Below are positions 27,901-43,300 of a stretch of DNA of 64,000 nt, in pieces. Where the stretch lies: the NCBI RefSeq assembly GCF_016859285.1, contig NC_053407.1:19092699-19156698 (forward strand), written 5' to 3'. This DNA comes from Xiphias gladius. Its lineage: Eukaryota; Chordata; Actinopteri; Istiophoriformes; Xiphiidae. The notes beneath the pieces were generated by a model. That model saw only the letters and a program-made list of their open reading frames with translations. It had not been told where the DNA came from and searched no databases. A program made the position numbers and the translations under genes. Numbering within the stretch: position 1 is the first letter of the stretch; each line of letters begins with the position of its first letter.

Positions 27901-28779
27901 CATAATGCCCAAATGTAGTACACAGTCTAGTGTGTGGCCAGGATTCAGAGCCATCTTTCACAGAGACAAAACAGTCAAACCATTGTGGTAGTACTAAATA
28001 TCAGATGGAACCTGATCTAGTTAAAAGCCAAAGCAATCAAAGTCTGTTTGGAGATGAATGGCTAAGTTCATTACAACCACTTACAGGAAGGGATGTGGCT
28101 TCCTAGTAAAGATTTTAGGGAGTGTGCTGTTATAGCATCAACACATCATCTCCCCGGTTCTTTGTCTGAAACAGAGGCATTAATTTGGTCTACTTCTAAC
28201 TATACTATCTTCTTTTAAGACATAAGGTCTGTGGACAATTTTAAATAGCATTTTAGTAAATATTCTACCAGAGCTAATGTTCTCAAATATAAGTAAGGTA
28301 TGTGCATTTAATTCAGCTAGCCAGGGGTTACAATTTTCAATAGATCACTATGGTCTTCTCTGTCATTTAGAGGCTAATGCTGTTTGAAAAAAAAAAAAAA
28401 AAGTACTGTAGGACGGGCAGAACTGCAGCAACCAAGCGCAGTTCATTTACTTTGAAAATTAAATGATCATATTCCAAAATGCAATAAAATATTGTAATTA
28501 TAAAATAATATTAATTTAAAACTTCAACTGATATTTGTGGCTTAATTTCCAGAGAGCTAGCTGAGCCTGCCTACTGGAATTTTGTGTGCCACCCGAGGCA
28601 GCTTGGCAAACAAAGGCTCCCTCCATAACTATTTCAACATTCAACACAACAAATTTGAAAAACAAAAATTAACCGATTGGTCATGCTTCGATCCATCGAA
28701 ACGTCTTTCCGAATGAGATGATTCCTCACGCAGTTGGTGTAATGCATTATGGGAGGAAAAGGCAGAAAGGAGGACCTTC
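24945..28779 (-). other. slc25a22: Candidate long 3' UTR of slc25a22
   Basis: There is no supported coding exon between the slc25a22 stop codon and the candidate polyadenylation signal at 24,962. A non-canonical ATTAAA near 28.3 kb could give a shorter alternative end. The extent is inferred from signal positions only. Confidence 0.35.
24962..24967 (-). terminator. Candidate polyadenylation signal AATAAA
   Basis: Minus-strand AATAAA (TTTATT on the plus strand) in 'ctgttcaataaactgactgt'. It lies 3.8 kb past the slc25a22 stop codon, and I saw no canonical AATAAA on this strand between the two. It would define a long slc25a22 3' UTR. It could instead belong to an unrelated transcript or be fortuitous. 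Confidence 0.4.
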
Positions 28780-32228
<3,449 letters not shown>

Positions 32229-32409
32229 TTATCTCAAGCCCCGGCCGGTCAAAGTGCTGATCTGTTTGTTAGCTAGTCACTCAGTAGTCGTCCGTGTCTT
32301 TTGTTGTTCCTTGCAGCAGTGTGTTGCTGTCCAAGTGGGAGTAGGTAGTTTGATTATGCCTTGTCCACTTGTCTCCTTGCAGTCGTTGTTAGTTAAAGTT
32401 GAAGGATAT
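32229..32409 (-). other. slc25a22: 5' UTR part of slc25a22 start-codon exon
   Basis: Upstream of the ATG on the minus strand, a pyrimidine-rich tract ending CTTTACAG at 32,410-32,417 is a good acceptor. The start codon is therefore probably in exon 2, with a non-coding exon 1 further upstream, most likely in the CpG-rich sequence near 38 kb. Confidence 0.6.
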
Positions 32410-35400
32410 CTGTAAAGAAAGAAGCAAAGGACCTGTTCACATTAAACACCTATAAAATGTCTGTGCTATAAGTGCTTTTTTTTTTTTAGTGAGTTGTTAG
32501 ATGGAAGTTCTAGCATGTGGGGTCGATGTGCAGTCTGAACAAACCTCTGACTAACTTTAGTGGTGAGTTCACTCCACCACTGTGGAACCCACAAATTACC
32601 AAGACAATGGCTTAGCACTGACAGAAACTGAGAGTAAGTCCAGTGAATAAATCTAAAAACCCTGGCAAGTCTGTATGGGGAAAACGGAGGATTTGCAAAA
32701 CGATTATGTAAGCCTGTCCAGGGCTGCGTGACAGTAAGAAGTTTTGACTCTACTCCCAGGTGTGCTGTGGATCAAACCAAGTACAGCCCTCGGTTACAAG
32801 TGGGGTAGCAAGTCTGGCATGACTGACTAAATACTCACTGACAAAAAAATCCTACATCATATCAAAACAAATGCTCTGTGCTAGACGACCAATTGAAGCT
32901 AAACCCAGCTGAAACTAGCAGCTCACGATACACCTCAGATGAATGTAAGAATAGCCTCAACACCGTTAATAGGACTATTTAAAAAAGAATTTTCCTAGCC
33001 GACTCGAGATCAAGTCCAGGGACCCTCATCCGAAACTGATTCTACTCCAAGGTGTTCTGTGACCCAAACCACATACAGGCCTCAGTTACAAGTGGCGGTT
33101 CAGGTCAGCAATGTTTAGTCCAACCGCCACTCCTAAACCCAAAGACGTTCAGTTTACGATCACATAAGACAAAGAAAAGCTTCAAATCCTCACAATTGTG
33201 AAGCTGGAATGAGGGAATGTTTGGCATTTTTCGTCAAAAAAATCAATGATCAAAATAGTTGCAATTCATTTTATGTCAATTGATTAAATGAATCCAGCCC
33301 ACAGTTGATTATCAAAAATTCTGTATGTCACAGTGGCATACGACTCATTCCCATAGTGAACCACCTTGTAGCATGATTAGGCAACACTGCTGACTGGTCC
33401 CTCATAATAGAGCTTTAGCCATCATTGTAGAGGGATTACTTTCTGTTAAACAGGTCTATCACCACTGGAACATTTCTGCATCAAGAGTGTCCTTGAAGAT
33501 TCATGTTTTATGCATAAGCTCTTCTAGTGTGAAACTGGACTCCTATAGGAGAAATTCTTTCCTCTGTATGTTAAAGTAATCATTTAGAGCAAACAGATGA
33601 TGTGGCTAAGATGCTCCCTATTTTTGGTACAGTACAGAATGCCCTCAGTGTGAAAAGACGCTTCCCATTTCCCTTTTCATTTACTCCACCCCCTCCCTCC
33701 ACCAATCACAACCTGCCCCTGCGTGTGCAACCCGCCTCCTCCTCTCTCCTCTCTCCTCCTCACCAGCCCTCCCCCATCATTTGCCTCAGTCACGAGTCAC
33801 GACTCTCAAACACAGCTTTTCCGTCACAGATCTTTGCTGACTTGTGGGTTTCTTTGAGAAGTACATATGTGTACACTTGTGTGACACCAATAAGACTAAT
33901 CCCACAGGATCGGTTCCAGAGAGACTGCACAGCAAATATGGATGTTTAGGTTTCTGAAAACGGTATCTCGGCATCAGTGCGGCTGTGGTCTGGTGTGTTT
34001 TGTTTGGATGGGGACTTGAGGCCCACGCTGGCTGTTGCAGAGGCGGAGCAGGGTGGAGGAGAGGGGCGTGGGGTGTGTGTGTGTGTGGGGGGGGGGGTTC
34101 AGAGCAGGTCAGCAAGCCGCCTCTTTGGTCTCTGTTGGCTGCGTGTTCTCCTCTCAGCTCTTCACAGCCCACCTCCATCTCTCATCTCCCTCTGACTGTT
34201 CATCGACCTCACCGTTTTCTCACCCAGCTGTGATACTGAGCCGGCCTCTTCACTTTCCTGCATGCTACTTTTGTTTCCCTATTTCCTGTCACCGACTTCC
34301 TCCTGAATATGCACATAACATTTTGTTAATGCCAAAGTCAGCACCCTGGTGTCTCTTTAAACCACAATTAACAGAAGACTACGTGTTCTGTTAGTGATAG
34401 GACTGAGAAGAAAAAGTATAGGTTGTAAAGAGCACTGCAGTCTTACGAGTCACCCATCGCACTGACATCTCCCTCCTTCTTCACCATGCCCGTGGCTTTA
34501 CTTGTCCACTTCTGTTCATCCAAACCATACAACTGTGTCTACACTAGGACATTTATTCTACCCTAAGTCATAGCCTGGCTGTGGTGTATTTTCATGACAG
34601 TTGGAGTCTGTATGGAAACAGCTGGCACCACTGTGTGGTGTCCACAGCACAAGAAAAAATAAATAACTGTCAGGAAACTCTGGGGTAATGGGTAATTTTT
34701 CTCTCCAGACCCCACGTAACCATTACTTCAAAGTCATTTTCAGTTCAAACTAATTTTTCAATTCACTCAGCTTTAAAAGGAGGAGGGTTACATCTGACAA
34801 GATATGATAAACAAGACAAAACAATGGTTTAAAAGTGACTGAAAAACTTCTTCATCAAACTAGCCGACCACAAGTGACTTTAAACATCTCTCTTTCACAC
34901 ACGCGCACACACACATTCTCACAGAGGTCATATTTTGAGTTTGTACCTCTAAAACAGATAAGAACTGATGAGTAAACAGTGCACAAGGTGATTGTGCAAC
35001 TTGCCTGCCATGCAGAACCTTGAACTTAAAACTTACACCAGCCATTGGGTGCACTTGATCAAAGAGCTTGTACAGAGTCCAGACGACAACAGAAAGATAA
35101 CTGCTCTGTTCTGACCCTTGTTCATCATTTCAACATGAACAATAATGGAAATAAACACCGCCTTACTGACAAGAACCTTACTGAGAACCTTGTCGGTTAA
35201 GCAACATGCAATGCGTCAAGTTAGGATTTTAAATTCCTAAAAAACTTAATTTTACTGAAACTTTTTAAATTAAAAAGTACAAGTGTATGGACCAATGCCA
35301 GAGGTTAAATGCCCTAATAGTAATGTCTGTAATGATCTATTGTAGTAGTCCACATAATCCCACAAAGGTGGGGCTGAGGGTGTGGCAGCATAAAGATTTA

Positions 35401-37700
35401 CATACTGTGTATGAATGACACCACATGTAATATGCAGTGCAACAATGTAATAATGTATCAAACACAGGGACAATAATAATTAATATGAAACTATTCCTAC
35501 TGTCTTTTAATTCTGGAGAGTAAAAAAATCAGTTGATTATTATGTGACTGAGGTGAATATGATGAGTAAAATGCTCGAAACACCTGCTCTCAAATGTTTG
35601 TGGAATTTGCTTTAAATCTATTTAATAACATCAAGTACATACTGTGCATTTTGGACAAATCAAATATAAGGCTTATATTAGTATGATAACTACAAACGGT
35701 AACATTTCATGTAAGCTTTTCCACAACTTCTAATTTGTTTAAATGGTTAAAAAAAAGTTTTAATTCTAACATTTTTAAACTTGGTTAGGTAATTTAACTG
35801 TCAGATGCATGTATGTACTCAGTTCATAACTGGGCTAAATTCAAGAAAAAGTTTTTCTTTCCAGCAATACAAAGCAGGATGTATGTTGGAGGTGCACTTA
35901 AAAAAAAAAAAAAACTGACAACACTGGTTCTGTGCTATAAATAAGAGAAGAGATTATTTGGTTTTTAATTGTTTCAACTAGTTTGCTCTAAGGCATCAGT
36001 TGATTAAAAAAATAAATATAACCCTGCAGAAAATCTGGAGACAAATCCACCCCAGTATATTTACCATTCAAAACTCAATACAAATTATTCTCTCATTCAA
36101 ATCAGCCAGGGAAATTTTACGTAATCCATAACAGCTCCGTGGCTGCCTCTCTGTCCTTGACTGCTAAACAGAGTAAAGGTCTTGCTGACGATATGACAGC
36201 GAGTTTGGTGACTGATAGGACAACGTGAGTGGCTATAGTGACAAAGGACCGTGGTAGTCAGCACTCAACTCATGTGACTGTGGCTAGTTGAAAAGACAGT
36301 TAAGAAATGACAATCACACGGTTCCTCCCTCATTAGCTTAAAGAAGAGGCTGTTGTTACCAGTCCGTCTGTCTCACGTGAGCCGGTTTGATTAACACACC
36401 CTGGACCCATCAACAGAGGATCTGCACTGAGGACTGTTTCAGACTCAAGTGTATTCCTGCAATCCTCTATCAGATGTCGAGTGCTTGTCTGAGCTGCAAG
36501 AGCACAGAAGCCAGCTCTAATATAAAACTCAATCTGTCCACTGTCACTTTCCTTCTGGAGCCATAATTTGTGGGTATCATTAGAGTCTACTGTAAGGCTA
36601 CTATGAGCTAGTATTATATGACTTACTTTCAGCTTGATATTGTCCTCGTGTGTTTTTGTTTAATCAATTATTTCTAGAAGGATTGGGTTTTAAATAGTTC
36701 TCTGCACTGGCAGCTGCATATCTACTGTTCTTCACAATAAACCTGACATCTGCTTTGGTGCTGTCATCATGCTTTTTTTTATATTAATGGTTTATGAGAT
36801 GTGGTCTATTTTTGGACATTTATAGCACTGCTGAAACAAGTGATCAAATTTGTGGTGTCACAGATAAATCTGATTACTATTCCCTCTTCCCTAGAGCATC
36901 AGGATTATAAACCTAATACCTACTTATGAAAGCTCTCCCGCAATCTCCATTTACAACCAGTGAGATGAGAGTTATGATCTGGATACAGCAATGCATTTCC
37001 ACTGCAGGTGCTCTACTCTGAGTTCATATTGCAGCCATTAAACCTGCACAAGTGTGCATTGTTGTGATCACCGGCTGCAGACCAGAAATAACAAGCTGGG
37101 TCTAACTTTCAGGCAGAAAAATTGCCCTTTCTGTGCAGAGAGGTGGTATAGGGTTTAGTCCCTCCTTTGACACCACAGGCATCCCTGCTGGCCCAGTTTC
37201 TAAAGTCACTTGGGGTTTTTTTTTCGTGTATCGCCTCTGTTTTAGCTCCATCTCAGCTTTCCTGCAGGCTTGATAGAGAAATAATAATGCCCCTGTAAGT
37301 GAACTTTCCGTATAAACAAAGCCAAATGTAGCACTAAGGCTTTGGTTACAGTTTTTGGATCACAGCAAGGCCTTGAACGGCCTGATGTCCGTAACATAAC
37401 ACAGGAGCACAGCATCTAACCACTAGCACGGCCAGACATACCAGTGACATTTAGCAGCCCTCGCCTCTAGGATTTTTGCTGTATGCCTGTAGTCCTGCAT
37501 GCAGATTAAATGTATATTTAGCACAAGGTTGTTGTTTTCTTCTGAACGAAAGGAAATCAGTGTTTCCAGCATTACAGCCAAAAAAAAAAGGTTTCAACTT
37601 GAATGCACAGGATGAGTCACCTTAACCCCAAGAATGGCTCACCTCATCAATTATTCCCAGGCTGCAGGAAGGCTTTACTATCCCGCTTGGTCTCCTCATA
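32410..37700 (-). other. slc25a22: Probable first intron of slc25a22
   Basis: No coding exon was found. It contains a G-rich (GT)n/(G)n stretch near 34,076-34,096, an R2 repeat near 33.2 kb and short A or T runs. Intron status depends on exon 1 being in the CpG-rich sequence near 38 kb, which I infer rather than see. Confidence 0.45.
33140..33310 (+). repeat. R2 dispersed repeat, partial, plus orientation
   Basis: Contains 'gttcagtttacgatcacata', 'tgtgaagctggaatgaggga', 'tgatcaaaatagttgc' and 'tcaattgattaaatg', the 3' half of the R2 family in plus orientation. Confidence 0.65.
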
Positions 37701-37739
37701 ACCTATACACTACTAGTAGCTGTGGAAAAAAAATGTTGC

Positions 37740-38830
37740 TTATTTCAAAAGCGCGTAAGTTTTGCATGTCCATCTGACGTCATGCTCAACGGGTTTTACG
37801 TGCCCTTACGCACTCAGCATGGATGAGGCGCTAAACATAGAAGTGGGCAAAGTGTAAAGGGCCTCCGGCAGGCAAGACACTTGGCAATGATGGGGAATTG
37901 CTTTTATTGAAATAGTCAATTTTGCATTAGTCGGATTCTCTAGGAGTAGTATACTATGTTAATGTTTAGCTAGAGCCCGCCTGACAGATGTGAGTAGCCC
38001 CACTTCTCTCTACCAATGAAAACGGAGGTGGGTACAGTTTGAACGGGTTTACCCTCCACGGCCAACATCCCTGCCCGTATGATGATAATTACTCCCTCGG
38101 TACCCAGCGGAAGCCGGCAGAAGGCGGCCGCTGTGGCTGCTTGCAGGTGTGGAAGAATTACGGTGACTGTTCCGGTTGTTCCGTGTAAGCAGTCAGAAGA
38201 AAGCATATTAAAAATTTTAGACACAAGCAGTCAAACTTGAGGTAACACGAGCTGTCTCTAGCGCAATAACGAATGGCCGTTGCACCTTCGTCTAACGGCT
38301 CGTCGGTTTTATGGGCTAAATATGACAAGCCATATTAACGAAGAATAGCCGTTATTCGGTCGTGATTTTTAACGTCAGTGCCGACCACCGGGGTAGCTTA
38401 CATCTTGACAGTCAGCGATAGGCCTAACCGTTAACGTTACATCTTCCACATAACGGAAAATGATCTGCTGCCTCTCACGGCGAAGCGACAACCTCCCGCA
38501 CAATCACATCCCAGTCTCCAATCCCACCCACTTCACGATACCTTATCCCCATCTTTTCCAGTAGGAAATGCGCCGAAATATGTCGCCTTCACCTTATTCC
38601 CAGGTAAGACGTTAAGGGCTTCAAGCCAACAACACATTTTTCTGAACCAGACAGCCGCCACATCCACAACAAGACTTTTACTGCATGCCGTTGTGTACAT
38701 ACCACACAGAGGCGTCTCCGAGATCTGTCCTGGTGTGGCTGTAGCGTGAGCCCAAGGCCGTTACTCTCTGGATCTTTGGCTGACACACCGACCGCAGCTA
38801 ACCTACCGGTGTTACTAGCATTTGAGTCTA
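37740..38830 (-). promoter_or_regulatory. slc25a22: CpG-rich region, probable slc25a22 promoter
   Basis: CpG and G+C are raised compared with the flanks, with repeated AACG-type sites (38,230-38,470). Donor-like CCG/GTAGGT occurs on the minus strand near 38.8 kb. This is the nearest CpG-rich sequence upstream of the slc25a22 start exon. A plus-strand donor-like CAG/GTAAGA near 38.6 kb leaves open a transcript in the other direction. The exact start site cannot be fixed. Confidence 0.45.
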
Positions 38831-38929
38831 GTGTGAGGGAGGTAGATGAGGTGGGGAGTGAAAAAGCAGGAAAGCAGGGAGGGAGGGGAGGGGGGAGCAG
38901 ACTGGCCTAAGAGCCCGGCGGTGGAGTAG

Positions 38930-38934
<5 letters not shown>

Positions 38935-38962
<28 letters not shown>
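38935..38962. repeat. A28 homopolymer
   Basis: Twenty-eight consecutive A on the plus strand, between the CpG-rich region and the pidd1 3' end. It could be a retroelement tail, but no recognisable element body adjoins it. Confidence 0.95.
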
Positions 38963-38963
<1 letters not shown>

Positions 38964-39594
38964 ACAGAAAAGGGATTTAAAGGGGTCCTCTAGTGGTATG
39001 TATGAGTAATACAGACACATTTTTCATATGCAGTAAATGTGTAGGGGTGGGGGGTGAAGGCCATCGTCATCGTGACGATTCATCTCAAATCCGTGACCTT
39101 GACCATAAAAATAGAAAAATGGCTCTTGTTGAAATATTAGGGATGAAGGGGAGCCCGGAGCAATGATTGTGTCTCTAGAAAAAGATAAATAAAAAATAGA
39201 AAAAAACTGTGTAACTAAGGGACTCTCAGCAAAAGGTGAAAAAATAGCCGACACGTGCAACATTTCTTCATATCACAGTTTTACTTACCAGACATGACAT
39301 TAAATTCATACCTTACAAAACTCTATCATCCCGATAAGTCACTGAGTTTGTGCTGTAGCTTAACCGGTTGCTCCGTGAGCAAAGGCACACAAGGAAGAAA
39401 TTTAATCAACCATTAAAATGACCTCCACCTGCACTTTGAGTGTGCTATTCAGAGCTCTGTCCCATCGCTTCCAATGTTTGCTCTCCCTCTTAACTATGTC
39501 CTGGACAGATACAAGTGAATTATAAAAAGGCCATTTCTGAGAAGAAATTTAAAAAAAAAAAAGAAAGAAAAAGGAACGGAAGGCATGGTGAAAA

Positions 39595-40080
39595 GAAAGA
39601 TACTAATAAGTAACTAATAATTAAATAAGTAATAATGATGAGATACTAAGCCAAACATTTGACAAAGCCAAAATGAGGAAATACTAATAAATAAATAATG
39701 AAATCATAATTTTGAGATACTGGGTAAAATTTATGAGATACTATATCAGAACTATGAGATAAGTCACAATTGATGATACAATAAGTCACCTATGATAAAC
39801 TAAGTCAAACAGAATTGACTTATTAGGCAAACATTTTTAGATAGTAGGGCATAATTATGAGCTGACAATTGAAATGAAATATTGAGTTAAAAAAAAAAGA
39901 CTTACTGTGTCAAAATTATGAGATACTTACCAGGAGTTTGACTTTCTTGGTCAAAGGTTTGACTTAATTATGAGATACTGAGTAAAAATAACCCTACCCC
40001 TATCCCTCAGAATCATGAGAAGTTGGTTAGTCAAAATTGTGACTTGGTATCTCAAAATTTTGTAAAACTTTTCATCATTT
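39595..40080. repeat. Degenerate tandem array of 'aattatgagatactaagtca' type
   Basis: Repeated variants of 'attatgagatact' and 'aagtca' occur at irregular spacing, in both orientations towards the right end ('gacttggtatctcaaaattt'). The unit is partly palindromic (TCATAATTATGA-like). It lies just past the pidd1 stop codon and could fall in its 3' UTR or beyond. Confidence 0.7.
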
Positions 40081-40379
40081 TTCTTTTCCCTGGCAGAAGT
40101 AAGCTGTCATAGTACTGTCTTGCATACTGAGACAGAAAAAAAACAAAACAAGTCACAGGCCATCATCTTCATGCAGTTCATCCATTTCTCTTGTTGTTCT
40201 CTGGGTTATGTGCAAGGCTCTGCCAGCAGGTAGCTGGCTATCATGATTGTGAAAAAGAGAGATTTTTTTTTATACTCCAGGGCAGTTGTTTAGACAGCAA
40301 GGTGAGATGATGGAGGCGCACTGTAAACAAACAGGTTACTCAAGTGTAAGTCAGCCATCTGCACCCAGCGAGGGCTCAT

Positions 40380-43300
40380 CTACTGCTGTGTCTCATCAAG
40401 GGAGGAGCTCTCAGCTTCCAGGCCCACTCTCCTCAGTGACTCGGAGTACTTTCTCCTTCCTATGCTGACAATGTCCTCAATCTCATCTGCAAGGTCTCTC
40501 CTACCACTCTCGCTCATAGCAGCCATCAGCCTCGACACCGCCCCAGGTCCTGCATCCCTCTGTTGCCGGGCCCAGTGGAACAGCATGTCCAGCACCAATG
40601 CTCCCAGGTTGTCCCTGGTGGGGAGACCGGGACATACACACGGAATTTCAGATTATAGGTGTCCAGCTGCAGTGACCTTGAAAGTTTGAAATTAAATCAT
40701 GTATGCATTCCTACATTGGAATCTTGTACACAAAAACCATCTAAACAACATACTGTATATGTAGAATTTTACATAATGCATAATTTTTCCTCCGGCTCCA
40801 GGATGCGTGATGAGAGGTTTTCTGAGCATGAGGAGAAGGGGAGGGCCAGATGAGCATCAGTCTGTGTGTAATCTCCTGCAGTGCCCCAGATGGCTTAGTG
40901 ATGGCTGACAGTGCAGATTAAAACAATCAAAATTTTCTACCACTTCTCTCCCACTGTGGGCTTTCTTCAGTCACATAACATCTTACTCCATTTTGTTCCC
41001 TAAGAGGCTTTGGCTGTGCAAACACACGCGTGCACACACTGATTACATCACTCACTCATGTAGAGATCCTTTAAGCAAAAAATGTACATATTTTTCTGAA
41101 CCCATGCTGAAGTTTTACACGTTACTCTACTCTAGGTATTGTTGGAGTTCTATGATAGGTTTATTTTTATTTTCCCATCATAATTTAGCTCTGCTTTCAT
41201 GTGAATCTGTAACCTTTTAAACTTTTTAAAAGCTTATGCAGCACAGACAACAATTGTTCCAACCCCATTTTATTTAATTTCTAGTCAAGATAGTTTCCAA
41301 AGAAACCAAATATGCCAGGCTGAATTTGTAGTATTACATTTTGGCTGTTTGGTGACTGAGTCTTGGCCTTAAAAGAAAAATATAACTGAAGTGAATTTAG
41401 ATCTAAAAAAATCAAGTATATGATAGCATGTAAAAATATTTAGCTAATCATACAATATCATGACCTACAAATGACCAATATTGTTGAGTTCAGTTAAGGA
41501 ATTTTGACTGTACAGCATGCAGTTTGTCATTCCAACCTGTTCTTGTGCTGGATGCGGTCCAACTCCTGGTAGCTTAAGCCAAGATTGATGCCAATGACAC
41601 GCCAGTCCTGTCCAATTTGAAGAGAGATGGACAGCAGGTTGGCTTCGGTTAGATAGCCGCTCTCAGGGTCACCCAGGTTCAGAGGAGGATACTGGAGCTC
41701 CTCCATGATGTAACTGTTTTCTGAGTTTGGAGCCTATAACAAAAACAGAAAGGAGATAGAATACTGTATGCATTGTTTCCTTAGGGTTTTGATGTTATTC
41801 GTGGGTAGCAGCTATCAAGCACAACATTATTTTTGTTATCTTAGTTGAAAGATATAGGCCTCTAAGTTTAGATGCTAAATAATAATGTGGGTCGGAGGAA
41901 CATTAAACATGTTTTTTTCTTTTTAAAGATGTAATCCAATATTTTAAGACAAGATTGCACACCTGGTTCATACTAATTCAAGTATTGTCCAGAAATACAA
42001 AAATATCATAAGGGGGAAAAAAACTGACAGGAAGTCTTATCGGTAAAGTTGCAAGCCACTGGCTGTCATGTCCTTTCCTCTTTCGTGTCACTTCCTCTGG
42101 CAGATTGCTCGGAATGTCCCCCCTATAAAAAGAAACCTGTAAGAGAGGTACAAAGCATATTGTCAGTGTGTTGTCTGAACAATACTTAAAAACTGATTTG
42201 TGGGACAAAATAACAACTGCATTTTGAAATGGCACTGAGCCGGGCAGCCATTGTGAACTGGTACACTTTGCACTGAGTAACCACAAAGATAGAAATATCC
42301 ATTAAATGTTATATAATGCAATATAATACATAGTACCAATTAATTACTACCGTACGTAAAATTTTCAGCTTACATTGGTTGTATTTGAGACCAGTACTTT
42401 AGCTGTTTGTGTTTTTAATAATCAATTCTACAGTTCAATTTGAAGCCGTATTTTTCAGTTTGATGTATCATTACATTGAAAGGCATTCCTAGTATTTAAC
42501 TCTTACATATACAGTATGGATGAACAAAAATATTAGAAACACTGTTCTATATAATGCAAACCAATACAAAAACACCCCATAAATGCCATATAATACCCTC
42601 AAAAAGTTACCATGGAGTTGAATCTCTGAATGTCACCAACAATTAAAAATGTTTTAGTAGTTTTATTACAGGATTTGTATTTTATTACAGTTGACAGGGT
42701 TGGTCCTGTTATGGTTACATAGTGTAGAATATGCTGTACTGTATGTAGATGGGTGATATGTACAGTCTATTACTTGTTTGTTAAAATATACTGTAGGTGC
42801 AGTCATGCTATCCTTTCACCAAGGGTACCACTATGTAATCTGGATATGTAGGCTACACAGTGTGTCTTTTGTTATACATTTACAAAAAGAAAATGTGTCA
42901 GAATAAATTTTCAGCCCGGGCTCTTTCTTGTCTGCTAAATATGATGTCTGTCTTACTTGTCCCCTCACTGGCTCCCTCTGACCCTGAGCTGGACAGATGT
43001 ACACTTCCTTCAGATTCTTCAGGTTTGAGTAAAACACAAAACAGAGTCTTCCCTGCACACAGTCTGGTCTGTCTGGAGAAAACAGTAAAATATCATTTCA
43101 AGACTTAACACAAATAGCTGTTTCAGGACAATTATAACACAACAGCAAATCAGAAGACCATGGAAGGAAACGGAGCACAAGAAAAAAATGTTTATTTAAG
43201 ACAGAGCCTCAAAGAGGACTTCAGACCTGTGCTGATATCTAAGCCCCTCTCAAAGCCGGCAAAGAACTGCTCTCCTTCCAGCAGGTCACACAGGTCTGAA

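Noticed and set aside
37970..38224. 84-codon minus-strand frame in the CpG-rich region near 38 kb
   Set aside because: No recognisable motif; the frame is better explained by raised G+C, and the sequence may be untranslated leader of slc25a22.
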